Shown: positions 1 to 9,484 of the stretch, piece by piece
How the letters are laid out: each line of letters starts with the position of its first letter
Position numbering within the stretch: the first letter of the stretch is position 1
Notes under the pieces: model-generated
What the model was told of the DNA's origin: nothing
What the model saw: only the letters and a program-made list of their open reading frames with translations
Databases searched by the model: none
Position numbers and translations under genes: made by a program
Assembly (NCBI GenBank): GCA_903913315.1
Contig: CAIWKX010000178.1
Span: 1 to 51,285 of the forward strand
Source: an uncultured Bacteroidota bacterium
Lineage (GTDB): Bacteria; Bacteroidota; Bacteroidia; Flavobacteriales; Flavobacteriaceae
Direction: 5' to 3'
DNA: 51,285 nucleotides

Positions 1-580
1 AACAAACAAAGTGGTTAAAACCATTCCGCTAGGAGGGAAACCTGAGTTTTCGGCTACGAATGGCAAAGGATTAATCTACGTAAATATTGAAGATAAGAAT
101 GAAATTAAAACGATTGATGCTACTAAACTTGAAGTGGTAAACACTTGGAGCATAGCTCCTGGTGATGAACCATCAGGATTAGCACTTGATGTAGAAAACA
201 ATCGTTTGTTTGCAGTTTGTGGTAATAATATCATGGTGATTGTGGATGCCACTAACGGAAAAGTAATTACTACCTTACCCATTGGAGAAGGTTGCGACGG
301 AGTAGCATTTGATGCAGATAAAAAATTAGCTTATAGTTCTAATGGAATTGGAAGCATTACAGTGGTTAAGGAAGAAAATGCAAGTACTTTTAAAGTAGTA
401 GAAACGATTCCAACACAAAAAGGAGCTCGCACTATTGCGGTAAATAAAGTCAATCACGAATTATATTTACCAACTGCTGAATTTGGTGCAAAACCTGAAC
501 CAACAAAGGAGAATCCTAAGCCAAGACCGGGACTTAAACCAAATTCATTTCAAATTTTAGTAGTAGGTTCTAGTAATTAA
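1..580 (+). CDS. YncE-like beta-propeller protein, 5' end cut by window
   Basis: The frame is open from base 2 with no stop, so the GTG at 11 is probably an internal valine and the true start lies outside. The visible 190 or so residues show repeated beta-propeller blades of the YVTN/YncE type, with blade-like phrases such as GLALDVENNRLFAV and GVAFDADKKLAYSSNG about 40-45 residues apart, and a proline-rich stretch near the end. Such proteins are usually secreted or periplasmic and of unknown ligand. It ends 24 bp before the outer membrane efflux gene with no terminator between, so it may share an operon with the pump. The family call is fairly safe; the role is not known. Confidence 0.8.
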   Translation, partial: TNKVVKTIPLGGKPEFSATNGKGLIYVNIEDKNEIKTIDATKLEVVNTWSIAPGDEPSGLALDVENNRLFAVCGNNIMVIVDATNGKVITTLPIGEGCDGVAFDADKKLAYSSNGIGSITVVKEENASTFKVVETIPTQKGARTIAVNKVNHELYLPTAEFGAKPEPTKENPKPRPGLKPNSFQILVVGSSN

Positions 581-604
581 TACTACGGATTTTATTGATT
601 TATA

Positions 605-1843
605 ATGAAAGAACTGTTTCTTTTTATTTGTTTTATAATTGGCATCAACTCTTTTTCGCAAGAAAAGGAGTTGCGTTATTTTATTGATAAAGCGCAAACC
701 AACTCGCCGTTACTTAAAGATATTAGTAACCAATTAAAGTCAAATGCCTTAGACAGTTTGTTGAATTTGGCTATCCGAAAACCACAAGTAAATGCCAATT
801 TTAATGGAAATTACGCTCCAGTTATAAATGATTGGGGGTATTCTTCCGCAGTTACTAATAATCATGTGGTCTCTGGGTTAGTAGGTGTCAACCAAAAGAT
901 TGTCAGCAAAAACAATATAAACAATCAACTGCAAATCTATAAATTGATTAAAGACGGTTTGACAACGACTAAAAAAATTGCCGTTAAAGATGTAAACAGA
1001 GCCATAACTTCCCAATACATTACGGCATCAGCTACGTCAGAGCAAATAGTCTATAATGAAAAGACAGCAGCCGTTTTAAAAGAAGAATCCAATATTCTAA
1101 AACAATTGACCCAACATTCTGTCTATAAACAAACAGATTATCTTTTGTTTAGTGCCACTGTAAAACAACAAGAATTAGTATTGCTCCAACTCAAGCAACA
1201 GTATCAAAACGATTTAGGATTGCTTTATTATATAGCAGGAGAGACCGATACGACTACAGTTCACTTACAAAAGCCTGTTATTGTTTTAAAAGACAATGCC
1301 AAAAACAATAATAGTATCTTCTTCAAAAACTTCGTGAACGATAGTATAAAGCTTCAAAATCAAAACAGACAAATAGACTTTGCTTACAAGCCAAGTATTT
1401 CTTTGCTAGCAGATGCCGGATACTTGTCTTCGTTTGCTGTTTTGCCTTATCAGAACTTCGGATTCAGTGTAGGATTTGGTATTACTGTGCCAATCTATGA
1501 TGGCGGGCAGCGAACCTTACAACATCAAAAAACAGCAGCTGCACTAGAGACTAATTTGGCGTATAAGAATAACTTTAGAAAGCAATACCAGCAACAATTG
1601 TTGCTTTTGAATCAAAAACTGAAGCAAACACAGCAACTAGAAAAGGCGTTGCAACAACAATTAAATATTACGGAAACACTAATTGACGCCCAAAAGAAGT
1701 TGTTGCTCACAGGTGATGCTCAAATTACCGATTTTGTGCTGGCAATAACTTCTATTATTTCGATACAGAATAGCATTTCGCAAAACAATATCAACAGACT
1801 CCAAGTGATTAACGATATCAATTATTGGAGTAGTAACGACTAA
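605..1843 (+). CDS. TolC-family outer membrane efflux protein
   Basis: 412 residues with a Sec signal peptide ending near FSQ (residues 17-19). The mature part is long, helical and Gln/Asn-rich, with two OEP-type halves: the first around residues 25-220, the second around 250-405. The VGFGITVPIYDGGQR stretch near 295 is typical of the start of the second half of TolC-like proteins. It would form the outer membrane channel of a tripartite pump. The lipoprotein adaptor starts 4 bp after its stop and the RND pump follows, so the three form one operon. No promoter stands out in the 24 bp before it. The family is clear; the exported substrate is not. Confidence 0.88.
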   Translation: MKELFLFICFIIGINSFSQEKELRYFIDKAQTNSPLLKDISNQLKSNALDSLLNLAIRKPQVNANFNGNYAPVINDWGYSSAVTNNHVVSGLVGVNQKIVSKNNINNQLQIYKLIKDGLTTTKKIAVKDVNRAITSQYITASATSEQIVYNEKTAAVLKEESNILKQLTQHSVYKQTDYLLFSATVKQQELVLLQLKQQYQNDLGLLYYIAGETDTTTVHLQKPVIVLKDNAKNNNSIFFKNFVNDSIKLQNQNRQIDFAYKPSISLLADAGYLSSFAVLPYQNFGFSVGFGITVPIYDGGQRTLQHQKTAAALETNLAYKNNFRKQYQQQLLLLNQKLKQTQQLEKALQQQLNITETLIDAQKKLLLTGDAQITDFVLAITSIISIQNSISQNNINRLQVINDINYWSSND

Positions 1844-1847
1844 TGCA

Positions 1848-2759
1848 ATGAAAAAAATAATCCTACTAATAGCCATGCTAGGAATTTTAAATTCCTGTAA
1901 AAATAAATCGGAAGACGAAGAAAAACTAGACGTTAGTGTGCCTGTTACCTTAACAAGCGTGGACACTTCGGGAATTTCAAGTTATACCGATTTGAATGCC
2001 ACGGCTACTTATGTTGTGAAAACTATTATTAAAGCCAATGCCACAGGCTATTTGAATTCGGTGAATGTAGCTTCCAATGATTATGTAACGGCTGGAAAAG
2101 TTTTGTTTACTCTGAAAACTCGTGAGTCTAAAGTATTAGGCAATACTGTTAATAAGATTGATCCAAGTTTAAATTTTGGTGGGCCTATTTCCGTAAAGGC
2201 AAGCTCTAATGGCTATATTAGCTCGGTTAATGCTCGTCAAGGCGACTATGTGCAAGATGGCGATGTACTTGCAACCGTTAGCGATAGCAATAGCTTTGGT
2301 TTGGTGTTGAGTTTGCCTTATGAAATTAAAAAATACGTAGTTATAGGAAATGTTTTTCAAGCAATGCTTCCAGATGGTTCAACTAGAAAAGCAACGGTTC
2401 AAAAATTTATGGCTAGCGTGGATGCTACCTCACAAACTCAGAATGTTTTATTAAAAATAGATGGCAAACAAGACATTCCAGAAAATCTAATTATTAAAGT
2501 TCGTATTCCTAAAAAGTCCAATAACAGAGCTATTGCTTTGCCAAAAGCAGCCGTATTGAGCAACGAAACCGAAACGGAGTTCTGGATTATGAAAATGATC
2601 AATCAAAATACTGCCGTTAAAGTTCCAATTACAAAAGGAATAGTGACAGACGATAAAATTGAAGTCTTGTCACCAGCCTTGTCACCAAAAGATCAAATTT
2701 TATTGACAGGAAACTATGGGGTAGCCGACACTATTAAAGTGAAGGTCGTTAAAAACTAA
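1848..2759 (+). CDS. RND efflux periplasmic adaptor (HlyD/MFP family) lipoprotein
   Basis: 303 residues. The N-terminus carries a lipoprotein signal with lipobox L14-N15-S16-C17, so it is probably anchored by lipid to a membrane. Residues about 60-150 hold the two halves of a biotinyl-lipoyl-like domain (ATGYLNSVNVASNDYVTAG and SNGYISSVNARQGDYVQDG, both with the usual G-Y pattern), followed by beta-barrel and membrane-proximal domains. The helical hairpin between the lipoyl halves is very short, as in short adaptors of CusB-like type. It links the pump at 2764 to the channel at 605. Gaps to both neighbours are only 4 bp, which suggests coupled translation. Confidence 0.87.
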   Translation: MKKIILLIAMLGILNSCKNKSEDEEKLDVSVPVTLTSVDTSGISSYTDLNATATYVVKTIIKANATGYLNSVNVASNDYVTAGKVLFTLKTRESKVLGNTVNKIDPSLNFGGPISVKASSNGYISSVNARQGDYVQDGDVLATVSDSNSFGLVLSLPYEIKKYVVIGNVFQAMLPDGSTRKATVQKFMASVDATSQTQNVLLKIDGKQDIPENLIIKVRIPKKSNNRAIALPKAAVLSNETETEFWIMKMINQNTAVKVPITKGIVTDDKIEVLSPALSPKDQILLTGNYGVADTIKVKVVKN

Positions 2760-2763
2760 AGCC

Positions 2764-5700
2764 ATGAACAACTTTTTTGTTAGACATAGAAATGGATTGA
2801 GTACGGTGATATTCCTAATTATCTTAGGAGGTTGTTTTGCTTATTCTAGCATGCAAACGAGTTTGTTTCCAGAAATTACTTTTCCTAAAATAAAAATCAT
2901 TGCCGATGCCGGACAGCAACCCATCGACAAGATGATGATAACCGTGACCAAACCTTTGGAAAACGCTATCAAAAAAGTGCAAGATTTACAAACTGTTAGA
3001 AGTACTACCAGTCGTGGAAGTTGCGAAATTTCCGCTTTTATGAATTGGGGTTCCGATATTGATTTAGGCAAAGAACGCATTGAATCTAAAATCAATCAGA
3101 TAAAAAACGATTTACCACCAGATACTCAAATCACGGTGGAAAAGATGAATCCTTCCATACTTCCTGTTATAGGCTATGCTATTGAAAGTAAAGGCAAAAC
3201 AGCGATTGAGTTAAAGAAGATTGCCAACTATACCATCAAGCCTTTTTTATCCCAAATAGACGGAGTTTCTGAAATAAGAATCATCGGAGGTAAGGAAAAA
3301 GAATACTGGATATCGTTAGATTATAACAAAATGACTTCGTATGGTATCACTCCTAATGCCATTTCTCAAGTGTTGGCGCAAACGAATTTCATTAAGTCGA
3401 ACGGATACCTGTCAGACTATCGCCATCTATATCTGACCATTACCGATGCGCAAGTAAATAAGAAAGAAGCCTTAGACAATTTGGTAATTAGTAATAATGG
3501 TAAGGGAATTATCACGCTTAAAGACATTGCTGAAGTAGAAATTAGAGAAGCTAAAGAATATATTAAAGTCAATTCAAACGGTCGTGAAAGTATTCTTATT
3601 GCCGTATTAAAACAACCCAATGCCAATTTGATATCGATTTCAGATGAGATGGATGATAAGCTGGTAGAATTGAAGAAAATCTTACCCAAAGGAATAAAAA
3701 TCACACCCTATTACCAACAAGCCGACTTTGTGAAGGATGCTGTTAAAAGCGTTACTGATAGTCTACTTATTGGGTTATTGCTGGCTATCATTGTGGCTGT
3801 ATTGTTCTTAAAATCGGCGAAAGCGAGTCTAACGATATTGATAACTATTCCAGTTACTTTAGGACTTACCTTATTAGTATTGTATTTATGCGGTCAAACG
3901 TTCAATATTATGACGCTTGGTGCTATTGCTGCTGCCTTAGGACTGATCATTGACGATGCTATTGTGGTGGTAGAACAAATTCATCGCACCCACGAAGAAA
4001 ATCCAGACGAGCCTACCGTAAACTTATTAAAGAAAGCCATTCATTATCTTTTCCCAGCGATGATTGGTTCGTCCATCAGTACTATCGTTATATTTTTTCC
4101 TTTTGTATTAATGAGTGGAGTAGCAGGGGCTTACTTTAAAGTGTTGACCGATACGATGATTATCACACTTTTATGTTCGTTTTTTGTCACTTGGTTATTG
4201 CTGCCTGTAATTTATTTGCAATTGACCAAAAACGAAGATGAGAATGTAATTGCCGCTACTGAAACAGAAGCTCATGAAGTGAAGCGACAAAAATGGGTAG
4301 CTTATTTTATCAACCGTCCTATTATAAGTATCACTATTTGCTTAGTACTGTTAGCCTCAATTATTATTATTTTACCTAATTTGAATACGGGTTTCTTACC
4401 CGAAATGGATGAAGGTAGCATCGTATTAGATTATCAATCGCCTGCGGGAACTTCATTGGAAGAAACCGATAGGATGTTGAAAGAAGTAGAGAAGATTATC
4501 ATTAAAACCCCTGAAGTAGCTGCTTACAGCCGAAGAACGGGAACACAAATGGGTTTCTTTATCACAGAACCCAATCGTGGGGATTACCTTATTCAGCTTA
4601 AAAAAGAACGCACCCAAACCACTGAAGCTGTAATTGATGGGATGCGTAAGAAAATAGAAGCCACTCAACCTGCTTTGCGCATTGATTTCGGACAAGTGTT
4701 AATGGATATGCTGGGCGACCTTATGAGTTCCGTGTCTCCTATCGAGGTGAAAGTATTTGGTAACGACCCCGCCGAACTGCAAAGGTTAGCCAAGCAAGTT
4801 ACTACCATAGTACATAATGTCAAAGGGACTGCCGATGTCTTTAATGGTATTGTAATTGCAGGACCTTCGATAAATATTGTACCTAAATATAAGAATCTAG
4901 CACAATATGGTATCACTCCAGCCGATTTACAGTTTCAATTGCAAACCGCATTAGAAGGAAATGTGATTGGTAATGTATTGGAAACGGAACGTATGACACC
5001 CATTCGTCTTATCTATAAAAACTCACAAAAGCGAAGCCTAGAAGACATCAATCGTATTCGTTTGTTTTTGCCTACAGGTCAATCGGTGCCAATAACAAAT
5101 CTTGTAGATATAACCCCTCAAAAAGGAGCTGCCGAAATTCAGCGCGAGAACCTGCAGATGATGAGTGTGATTACCGGTCGATTGAACAACCGTGACTTGG
5201 GAAATGTAATGAAAGACATTCGTAAGCAAGTAACAGAGTCAGTCAATTTACCAAGTGGCTATTATATTGAATATGCAGGTGCTTATAAAGATCAACAACA
5301 GTCTTTTAAAGAGTTGTTACTCATCTTAATTGCCTCTTGCTTACTAGTATTCGGCGTTATCCTATTTTTATTTAGAGATTTTAGAGCTGCTTTTGTTATT
5401 CTTTTTATCTCTATTTTAGGAATTTCAGGAAGCTATCTTTTGTTGTTTATTACTCGAACTCCTTTAAACGTGGGGAGCTACACAGGCATCATCATGATAG
5501 TAGGCATCATCAGTGAGAATGCTATTTTTACGTTCTTGCAGTTTAGAGAGACCTTCAAACTGACACATGATGTACCACATTCTATAATTTACTCTATCTC
5601 TACGCGATTGCGACCGAAGTTAATGACAGCTTTTGGAGCTATTATTGCTTTGTTGCCTTTAGCAATTGGGTATGGAACAGGTTCAGAACTCCACCAACCA

Positions 5701-5817
5701 CTTGCTATTGCCGTTATTGGTGGTTTTATTGTTGCTATGCCATTATTATTAATAGTATTGCCAACTTTCCTAAGATTGGTGTATAGAAACGAAAGCCATT
5801 TTAAACATTTGCAATAG
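2764..5817 (+). CDS. RND superfamily efflux permease (AcrB/CusA type)
   Basis: 1017 residues, normal length for the family. It has the N-terminal membrane helix, a first porter domain with the SLFPEITFP motif near residue 34, then a helix bundle around 335-490. The adjacent aspartates in GLIIDDAIVVVE (TM4) are the proton-relay pair. A second porter domain begins with GFLPEMDEGSIV near 545, and a second helix bundle closes the protein. This inner membrane proton antiporter pulls substrates from the periplasm or membrane. The two aspartates fit drug or organic-compound exporters better than the classical heavy-metal signature, but the substrate cannot be read from sequence. It is the last gene of the operon; the hairpin 54 bp on mainly serves the opposite strand. 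Confidence 0.93.
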   Translation: MNNFFVRHRNGLSTVIFLIILGGCFAYSSMQTSLFPEITFPKIKIIADAGQQPIDKMMITVTKPLENAIKKVQDLQTVRSTTSRGSCEISAFMNWGSDIDLGKERIESKINQIKNDLPPDTQITVEKMNPSILPVIGYAIESKGKTAIELKKIANYTIKPFLSQIDGVSEIRIIGGKEKEYWISLDYNKMTSYGITPNAISQVLAQTNFIKSNGYLSDYRHLYLTITDAQVNKKEALDNLVISNNGKGIITLKDIAEVEIREAKEYIKVNSNGRESILIAVLKQPNANLISISDEMDDKLVELKKILPKGIKITPYYQQADFVKDAVKSVTDSLLIGLLLAIIVAVLFLKSAKASLTILITIPVTLGLTLLVLYLCGQTFNIMTLGAIAAALGLIIDDAIVVVEQIHRTHEENPDEPTVNLLKKAIHYLFPAMIGSSISTIVIFFPFVLMSGVAGAYFKVLTDTMIITLLCSFFVTWLLLPVIYLQLTKNEDENVIAATETEAHEVKRQKWVAYFINRPIISITICLVLLASIIIILPNLNTGFLPEMDEGSIVLDYQSPAGTSLEETDRMLKEVEKIIIKTPEVAAYSRRTGTQMGFFITEPNRGDYLIQLKKERTQTTEAVIDGMRKKIEATQPALRIDFGQVLMDMLGDLMSSVSPIEVKVFGNDPAELQRLAKQVTTIVHNVKGTADVFNGIVIAGPSINIVPKYKNLAQYGITPADLQFQLQTALEGNVIGNVLETERMTPIRLIYKNSQKRSLEDINRIRLFLPTGQSVPITNLVDITPQKGAAEIQRENLQMMSVITGRLNNRDLGNVMKDIRKQVTESVNLPSGYYIEYAGAYKDQQQSFKELLLILIASCLLVFGVILFLFRDFRAAFVILFISILGISGSYLLLFITRTPLNVGSYTGIIMIVGIISENAIFTFLQFRETFKLTHDVPHSIIYSISTRLRPKLMTAFGAIIALLPLAIGYGTGSELHQPLAIAVIGGFIVAMPLLLIVLPTFLRLVYRNESHFKHLQ

Positions 5818-5870
5818 AATAATAACAGGTTTATTGACATCGGAAAATAGTATATTGATGTAACAAAAAA

Positions 5871-5896
5871 ATCCGCTTTGCTTTCACAAAACGGAT
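5871..5896 (-). terminator. Rho-independent terminator of the SPFH gene
   Basis: ATCCGCTTTG and CAAAACGGAT form a 10-bp stem with one G-T pair and a 6-nt loop. On the minus strand it is followed by seven Ts, so it suits the SPFH gene ending at 5918. On the plus strand the T tract is weak, though it may also slow transcripts from the pump operon. Confidence 0.8.
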
Positions 5897-5917
5897 TTCT
5901 ATCAAGTTACAATCTAA

Positions 5918-7828
5918 TTATTTCTTTTTAGAATCTTCTTTGTCATTTTTGGTATCCATCATTTCCATTAATTTTATGCCCAATAAACCACTGATGCCGC
6001 CTTCAGAACCGTTACCACCTGAGATCAAAACATCAGGAATTACTTTGATATTGCCTTTGCCAATCTCTTCGGTGATTTTGTATTTAGTAAAGTTGTCACC
6101 ACCCATAGCAGAAACTTGTAATTGATAAGCTTCAGCGGTAGATTTACCAATTGCCATTATCTTTTCTGCTTCTGCTAAACCAGTTTTAGATATTTTTTCA
6201 GCCTCAGCACTCGCGTTTAGCTTGGTGGCTTCGGCTTGTGCTCCAGCTCGTGCTTTGGTAGCTTCGGCTTCGGCTTGCGCTCTCATTTTAGTAGCTTCTG
6301 CTTCAGCATTAACATTTAATTTCAAACTTGTCGCATCTCCTTCCGCTTTTTTAACGGTAGCATCAGCTGTACGTTGAGCAATCTCAACACTTTGAGAAGC
6401 ACGCACAATTTCTTTTTGCATGTCGGCAATAGCCGTTTCTTTCTCCATCCCTTGACGTTGTTCTTGTGCCATTTTTTGAGTTTGATAGGTTTTTTGCTCT
6501 TCTTCTGCAATCTTTCTATCGGTCAATGTTTTCATCAAGGAATCGGGCGGAACGATATCTCCAATCAAAGTATCTACTGCATTGACATTGTATTCATCCA
6601 ATACGACTTTGATATGATTGCGTGCTGATTCTTGTCGTTCCTTACGTGTACTCAAAAATGAAATCACATCACTTTCTTGAGCAGAGTTTCTAAAGTAATT
6701 ACCTATTGTTGGCTCCAACACCTGAGAAACTAAGTTGGTCATACTTCCAAAACGTGCAATCACTTTTGGTGCTTCATTAGCGGGCACATGAATAATTTGA
6801 CTAACGTCCAAATTGAAAGGGAAACCATCTCTAGAACGCACCGTAATAGTGGATAAATTATGGTCCAAATTATGTGATTCGCTGCGAGCATCTGCCCAGT
6901 TCAAAACCAAGTTGGTAGTGGGTACTGGCTCTAATTTGGTGGTGTATTTATTCAATGCATATTTTCCAGGACCTAGCGGTTCCATCCAAACACCTCGTTG
7001 CCCTTTTGAAACAATGTTACCGTGTTTAAAGTGTTCTCCTGTAACATCCTGCCCATCTTCACCTATATAAGAAATAACTACTCCAACATACCCAATTGGT
7101 ACATCGGTCATTGGTATTTGTTCAATTTGAGTAGCCCAAGAGTTGATGTAATACGAACCAGCCAACATCACTTGGGGTTGTAAACCACGATTTCCACCCG
7201 CTTCTAAAAACTTATCAAAATCTTGAAAGTTATTGTGTCCTTCAACATTTTTACCAGCAATTTGTCCTTGAGGTATGGGTTCACCATCCAAGGCAGTAAC
7301 AATACCAACCATGTTCTCAAAGATCTTGATTTGGTCTGCCATTACAATTTCGAACAAGAATGTATTAATACGATACGAACCCGTAGTAATAAATGCGGTT
7401 TGACGCCCTTTTTGTCCACCATTGTCTAAGAAGGCAGTAGCATCTTGAAAGTTATCGCTCGACACTTTACGAGCTAAAATTCTACCCGTCGGAATCTCTT
7501 TACCATCTTTACTCAATACCAACCCAATTTTACCTTCAGGAATGATAGTAAAAGAGGTCATGTCTACAGCGTATTGCCATATCCATTTACCCCAATATAA
7601 ACCCGGAGCTAAGGTTTGGGCTTGATACCCAGCTTCCCCTTTCGTGGCAATAATACGACCGTCTGGCAATGACTTGTCACCACCGATAAGCACGAATTTT
7701 TTAGTAACCAAACCAATTTTATCTTCAGGAACGATGACCATTCCAAAAAAAACTCGTAAAACAAATTTGTAAAGCACTATGGATAATACTAGCAAGAATA
7801 TCCACCAATAATCGAAAACTGATGTCAT
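5918..7828 (-). CDS. SPFH/flotillin-like membrane protein
   Basis: 636 residues. One hydrophobic segment at about residues 9-30 anchors the protein. It is followed by several repeated beta modules (phrases of the type EDKIGLVTKK, EGKIGLVLSKDGKEIPTGRI, VGIVTALDGEPIPQGQIAG) and an SPFH/Band 7 domain around 290-420. The C-terminal part is a long Ala/Glu helix made of AEAEATK-like repeats (about residues 480-560), as in flotillins, ending in a Gly-rich tail. Flotillin-like proteins organise membrane microdomains; the partner here is unknown. It is a single gene with its own terminator. The region upstream (7829-8087) is AT-rich with no clear TAnnTTTG promoter. Being longer than usual, with extra N-terminal repeats, it resembles the large flotillin-like proteins of Bacteroidetes. 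Confidence 0.85.
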   Translation of the reverse strand: MTSVFDYWWIFLLVLSIVLYKFVLRVFFGMVIVPEDKIGLVTKKFVLIGGDKSLPDGRIIATKGEAGYQAQTLAPGLYWGKWIWQYAVDMTSFTIIPEGKIGLVLSKDGKEIPTGRILARKVSSDNFQDATAFLDNGGQKGRQTAFITTGSYRINTFLFEIVMADQIKIFENMVGIVTALDGEPIPQGQIAGKNVEGHNNFQDFDKFLEAGGNRGLQPQVMLAGSYYINSWATQIEQIPMTDVPIGYVGVVISYIGEDGQDVTGEHFKHGNIVSKGQRGVWMEPLGPGKYALNKYTTKLEPVPTTNLVLNWADARSESHNLDHNLSTITVRSRDGFPFNLDVSQIIHVPANEAPKVIARFGSMTNLVSQVLEPTIGNYFRNSAQESDVISFLSTRKERQESARNHIKVVLDEYNVNAVDTLIGDIVPPDSLMKTLTDRKIAEEEQKTYQTQKMAQEQRQGMEKETAIADMQKEIVRASQSVEIAQRTADATVKKAEGDATSLKLNVNAEAEATKMRAQAEAEATKARAGAQAEATKLNASAEAEKISKTGLAEAEKIMAIGKSTAEAYQLQVSAMGGDNFTKYKITEEIGKGNIKVIPDVLISGGNGSEGGISGLLGIKLMEMMDTKNDKEDSKKK

Positions 7829-8087
7829 AATATTATAATTAAAATTGAATAATGTGTTAGATTTTTTTTAATGAAGACTATAGAAAATAGTGTAAGTTCA
7901 AATGGATAACGATCGAAATTCAAATAATGTATTGAATAACATTGAGAAGTTACAACACCTTTGTGTTATTTTAGATTATCATTTCATTTCAAAAATCTGT
8001 AATTATACGGAAGAGTGATTCAAATGTTACAAATTTTTAATACAATTATTTTTACAAATAATTCAAATAATTAATTATCAATAAACT

Positions 8088-8304
8088 AGTACCGAAAATA
8101 AATCAATATATAAATATCCTACTGTATTTCAATAGTAAAATCTTTTTTTTTAAATCAGATGATAGCTCTGGACGATTGGTTGTAGAAAAAACCAAGTTGA
8201 ATAATTTGGAATTATCGATTCCAATAAATGAAACCAACCAATTATTTTTAGTAGTGATTACCACTATAAACGGAGAAATTATTACGAAAAAAGTAATGGT
8301 TTAA
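8088..8304 (+). pseudogene. Decayed end of a T9SS-secreted protein (type A sorting tail)
   Basis: No start codon exists. Read in frame to the TAA at 8302-8304, codons from about 8134 give SKIFFFKSDDSSGRLVVEK, then a middle part, then TTINGEIITKKVMV. This is the pattern of the C-terminal beta-domain that targets proteins to the type IX secretion system (GRLV..EK, hydrophobic V-rich strand, NGEIITKKV end). In the next frame, 8088-8132 reads STENKSIYKYPTVFQ, which resembles the YPNP start of the same domain, so one indel near 8130, close to a T tract, splits it. The rest of the carrier protein is gone. The tail identity is supported by pattern only. Confidence 0.6.
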
Positions 8305-8333
8305 AGAGGGAAAGTTATTTTCGAAGTAAAAAG

Positions 8334-9323
8334 CTACTCGGTAGCCATCCGTTTTAAGATAGCCCATTGTTTTAGAGCGGTTCGTGCCTCGACTGCGGGA
8401 TAACCTAGCATCGTTTTTCCAGGCGCTACATCGGCAGCTACTCCAGAACCAGCACCTATGATAGCACCATCGCCTAAAGTTAAGTGGTCTTTAATAGAGG
8501 CGCTTCCACCAATGATGACACCATTTCCTAAGGTAACAGAACCCGCCAATCCACTATTACCCGCCATAATGCAAAAACGTCCTAGTTTACTATTGTGTCC
8601 AATTTGTACTAGATTATCAATTTTACAGCCATCACCTAATATAGTAGAGCTGAATTTACCTCTATCGACAGAAGAATTAGCGCCAATTTCTACGTTATTA
8701 CCAAGGATTACATTGCCAATTTGTGGAATTTTTGCCAATCCTCTTTCCGGACAAGGTCGAAACCCAAAACCATCAGCACCTATTGTACAATTGGGATGCA
8801 ATATGCAATAAGCTCCCACATGACAGCGTTCACGAACCACAGCTCCGGACCAAATAACCGTGCCTTTGCCAATAGTACATTCATCAAGTATAGTAACATT
8901 TGGATATAACGTAACATGGTCTCCAAGAACTACATTGGGACCCACATAGCAATTAGCACCAATTCGGGTACCTTTCCCAATTTTTGCAGTAGCATCCACA
9001 ACAGCGGTGGGATGTATTTCATGACTGAATAGCGGAGTAGGAGGAGCGAATAACTCTAATACCTGTGACATTGCCAAGTCGGCATTTTTTACTTTTATAA
9101 ACGCTCTATTTTCGCCAGGGGCAATAGAAATGTCTTCATTTACTATCGCTGCACAAGCTTTAGAAGCTTCCCATAACTTTTCATATTTTTTGTTTCCTAT
9201 AAAAGAAATTTCTGTTTCACTAGCCATTTCCAATTGCTCGGGAGCCGTTATGAAACCAGAGGTTGTTCCAACTATAGTGCCTTTTACAATCTCATTAATT
9301 TCTTGAATAGTAATATTTTTCAT
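8334..9323 (-). CDS. lpxD: UDP-3-O-acylglucosamine N-acyltransferase LpxD
   Basis: 329 residues, close to the usual 310-345. An N-terminal uridine-binding domain (residues 1-105) is followed by a left-handed beta helix of hexapeptide repeats (about 108-300) and a C-terminal helix. The LpxD signature IGADGFGFRP and the following IPQIG-V-LG-NVEIGAN-SVDRG region are present, as is the catalytic histidine H243 in VQIGHNSKLG. It adds the second hydroxyacyl chain to UDP-acylglucosamine in lipid A synthesis at the inner face of the inner membrane. It is not next to lpxC, lpxA or fabZ here, so it may be a second LpxD paralogue; such extra copies occur in the group. A 12-bp palindrome (9336-9347) lies just upstream. 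Confidence 0.88.
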   Translation of the reverse strand: MKNITIQEINEIVKGTIVGTTSGFITAPEQLEMASETEISFIGNKKYEKLWEASKACAAIVNEDISIAPGENRAFIKVKNADLAMSQVLELFAPPTPLFSHEIHPTAVVDATAKIGKGTRIGANCYVGPNVVLGDHVTLYPNVTILDECTIGKGTVIWSGAVVRERCHVGAYCILHPNCTIGADGFGFRPCPERGLAKIPQIGNVILGNNVEIGANSSVDRGKFSSTILGDGCKIDNLVQIGHNSKLGRFCIMAGNSGLAGSVTLGNGVIIGGSASIKDHLTLGDGAIIGAGSGVAADVAPGKTMLGYPAVEARTALKQWAILKRMATE

Positions 9324-9435
9324 TACGATGTTGTTTGTTTATAAACATCAAATAAACTAAATTGTTTTGATTTGTACTAATATTTATTGAAGAGTTTGCT
9401 AATTCTCATAGCAATTAATACACTCTTAAGATTTC

Positions 9436-9466
9436 AAAAAAAAAGCGATGATTACTCAACGCTTTT
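9436..9466 (-). terminator. Rho-independent terminator of valS
   Basis: AAAAGCG (9441-9447) pairs with CGCTTTT (9460-9466) across a 12-nt loop. Reading on the minus strand the stem is followed by a run of Ts. It sits 19 bp after the valS stop. Confidence 0.75.
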
Positions 9467-9484
9467 AATATTTTCTGTTTTTTC

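Noticed and set aside
8458..8909. Plus-strand frames inside lpxD
   Set aside because: Complements of the hexapeptide repeats.
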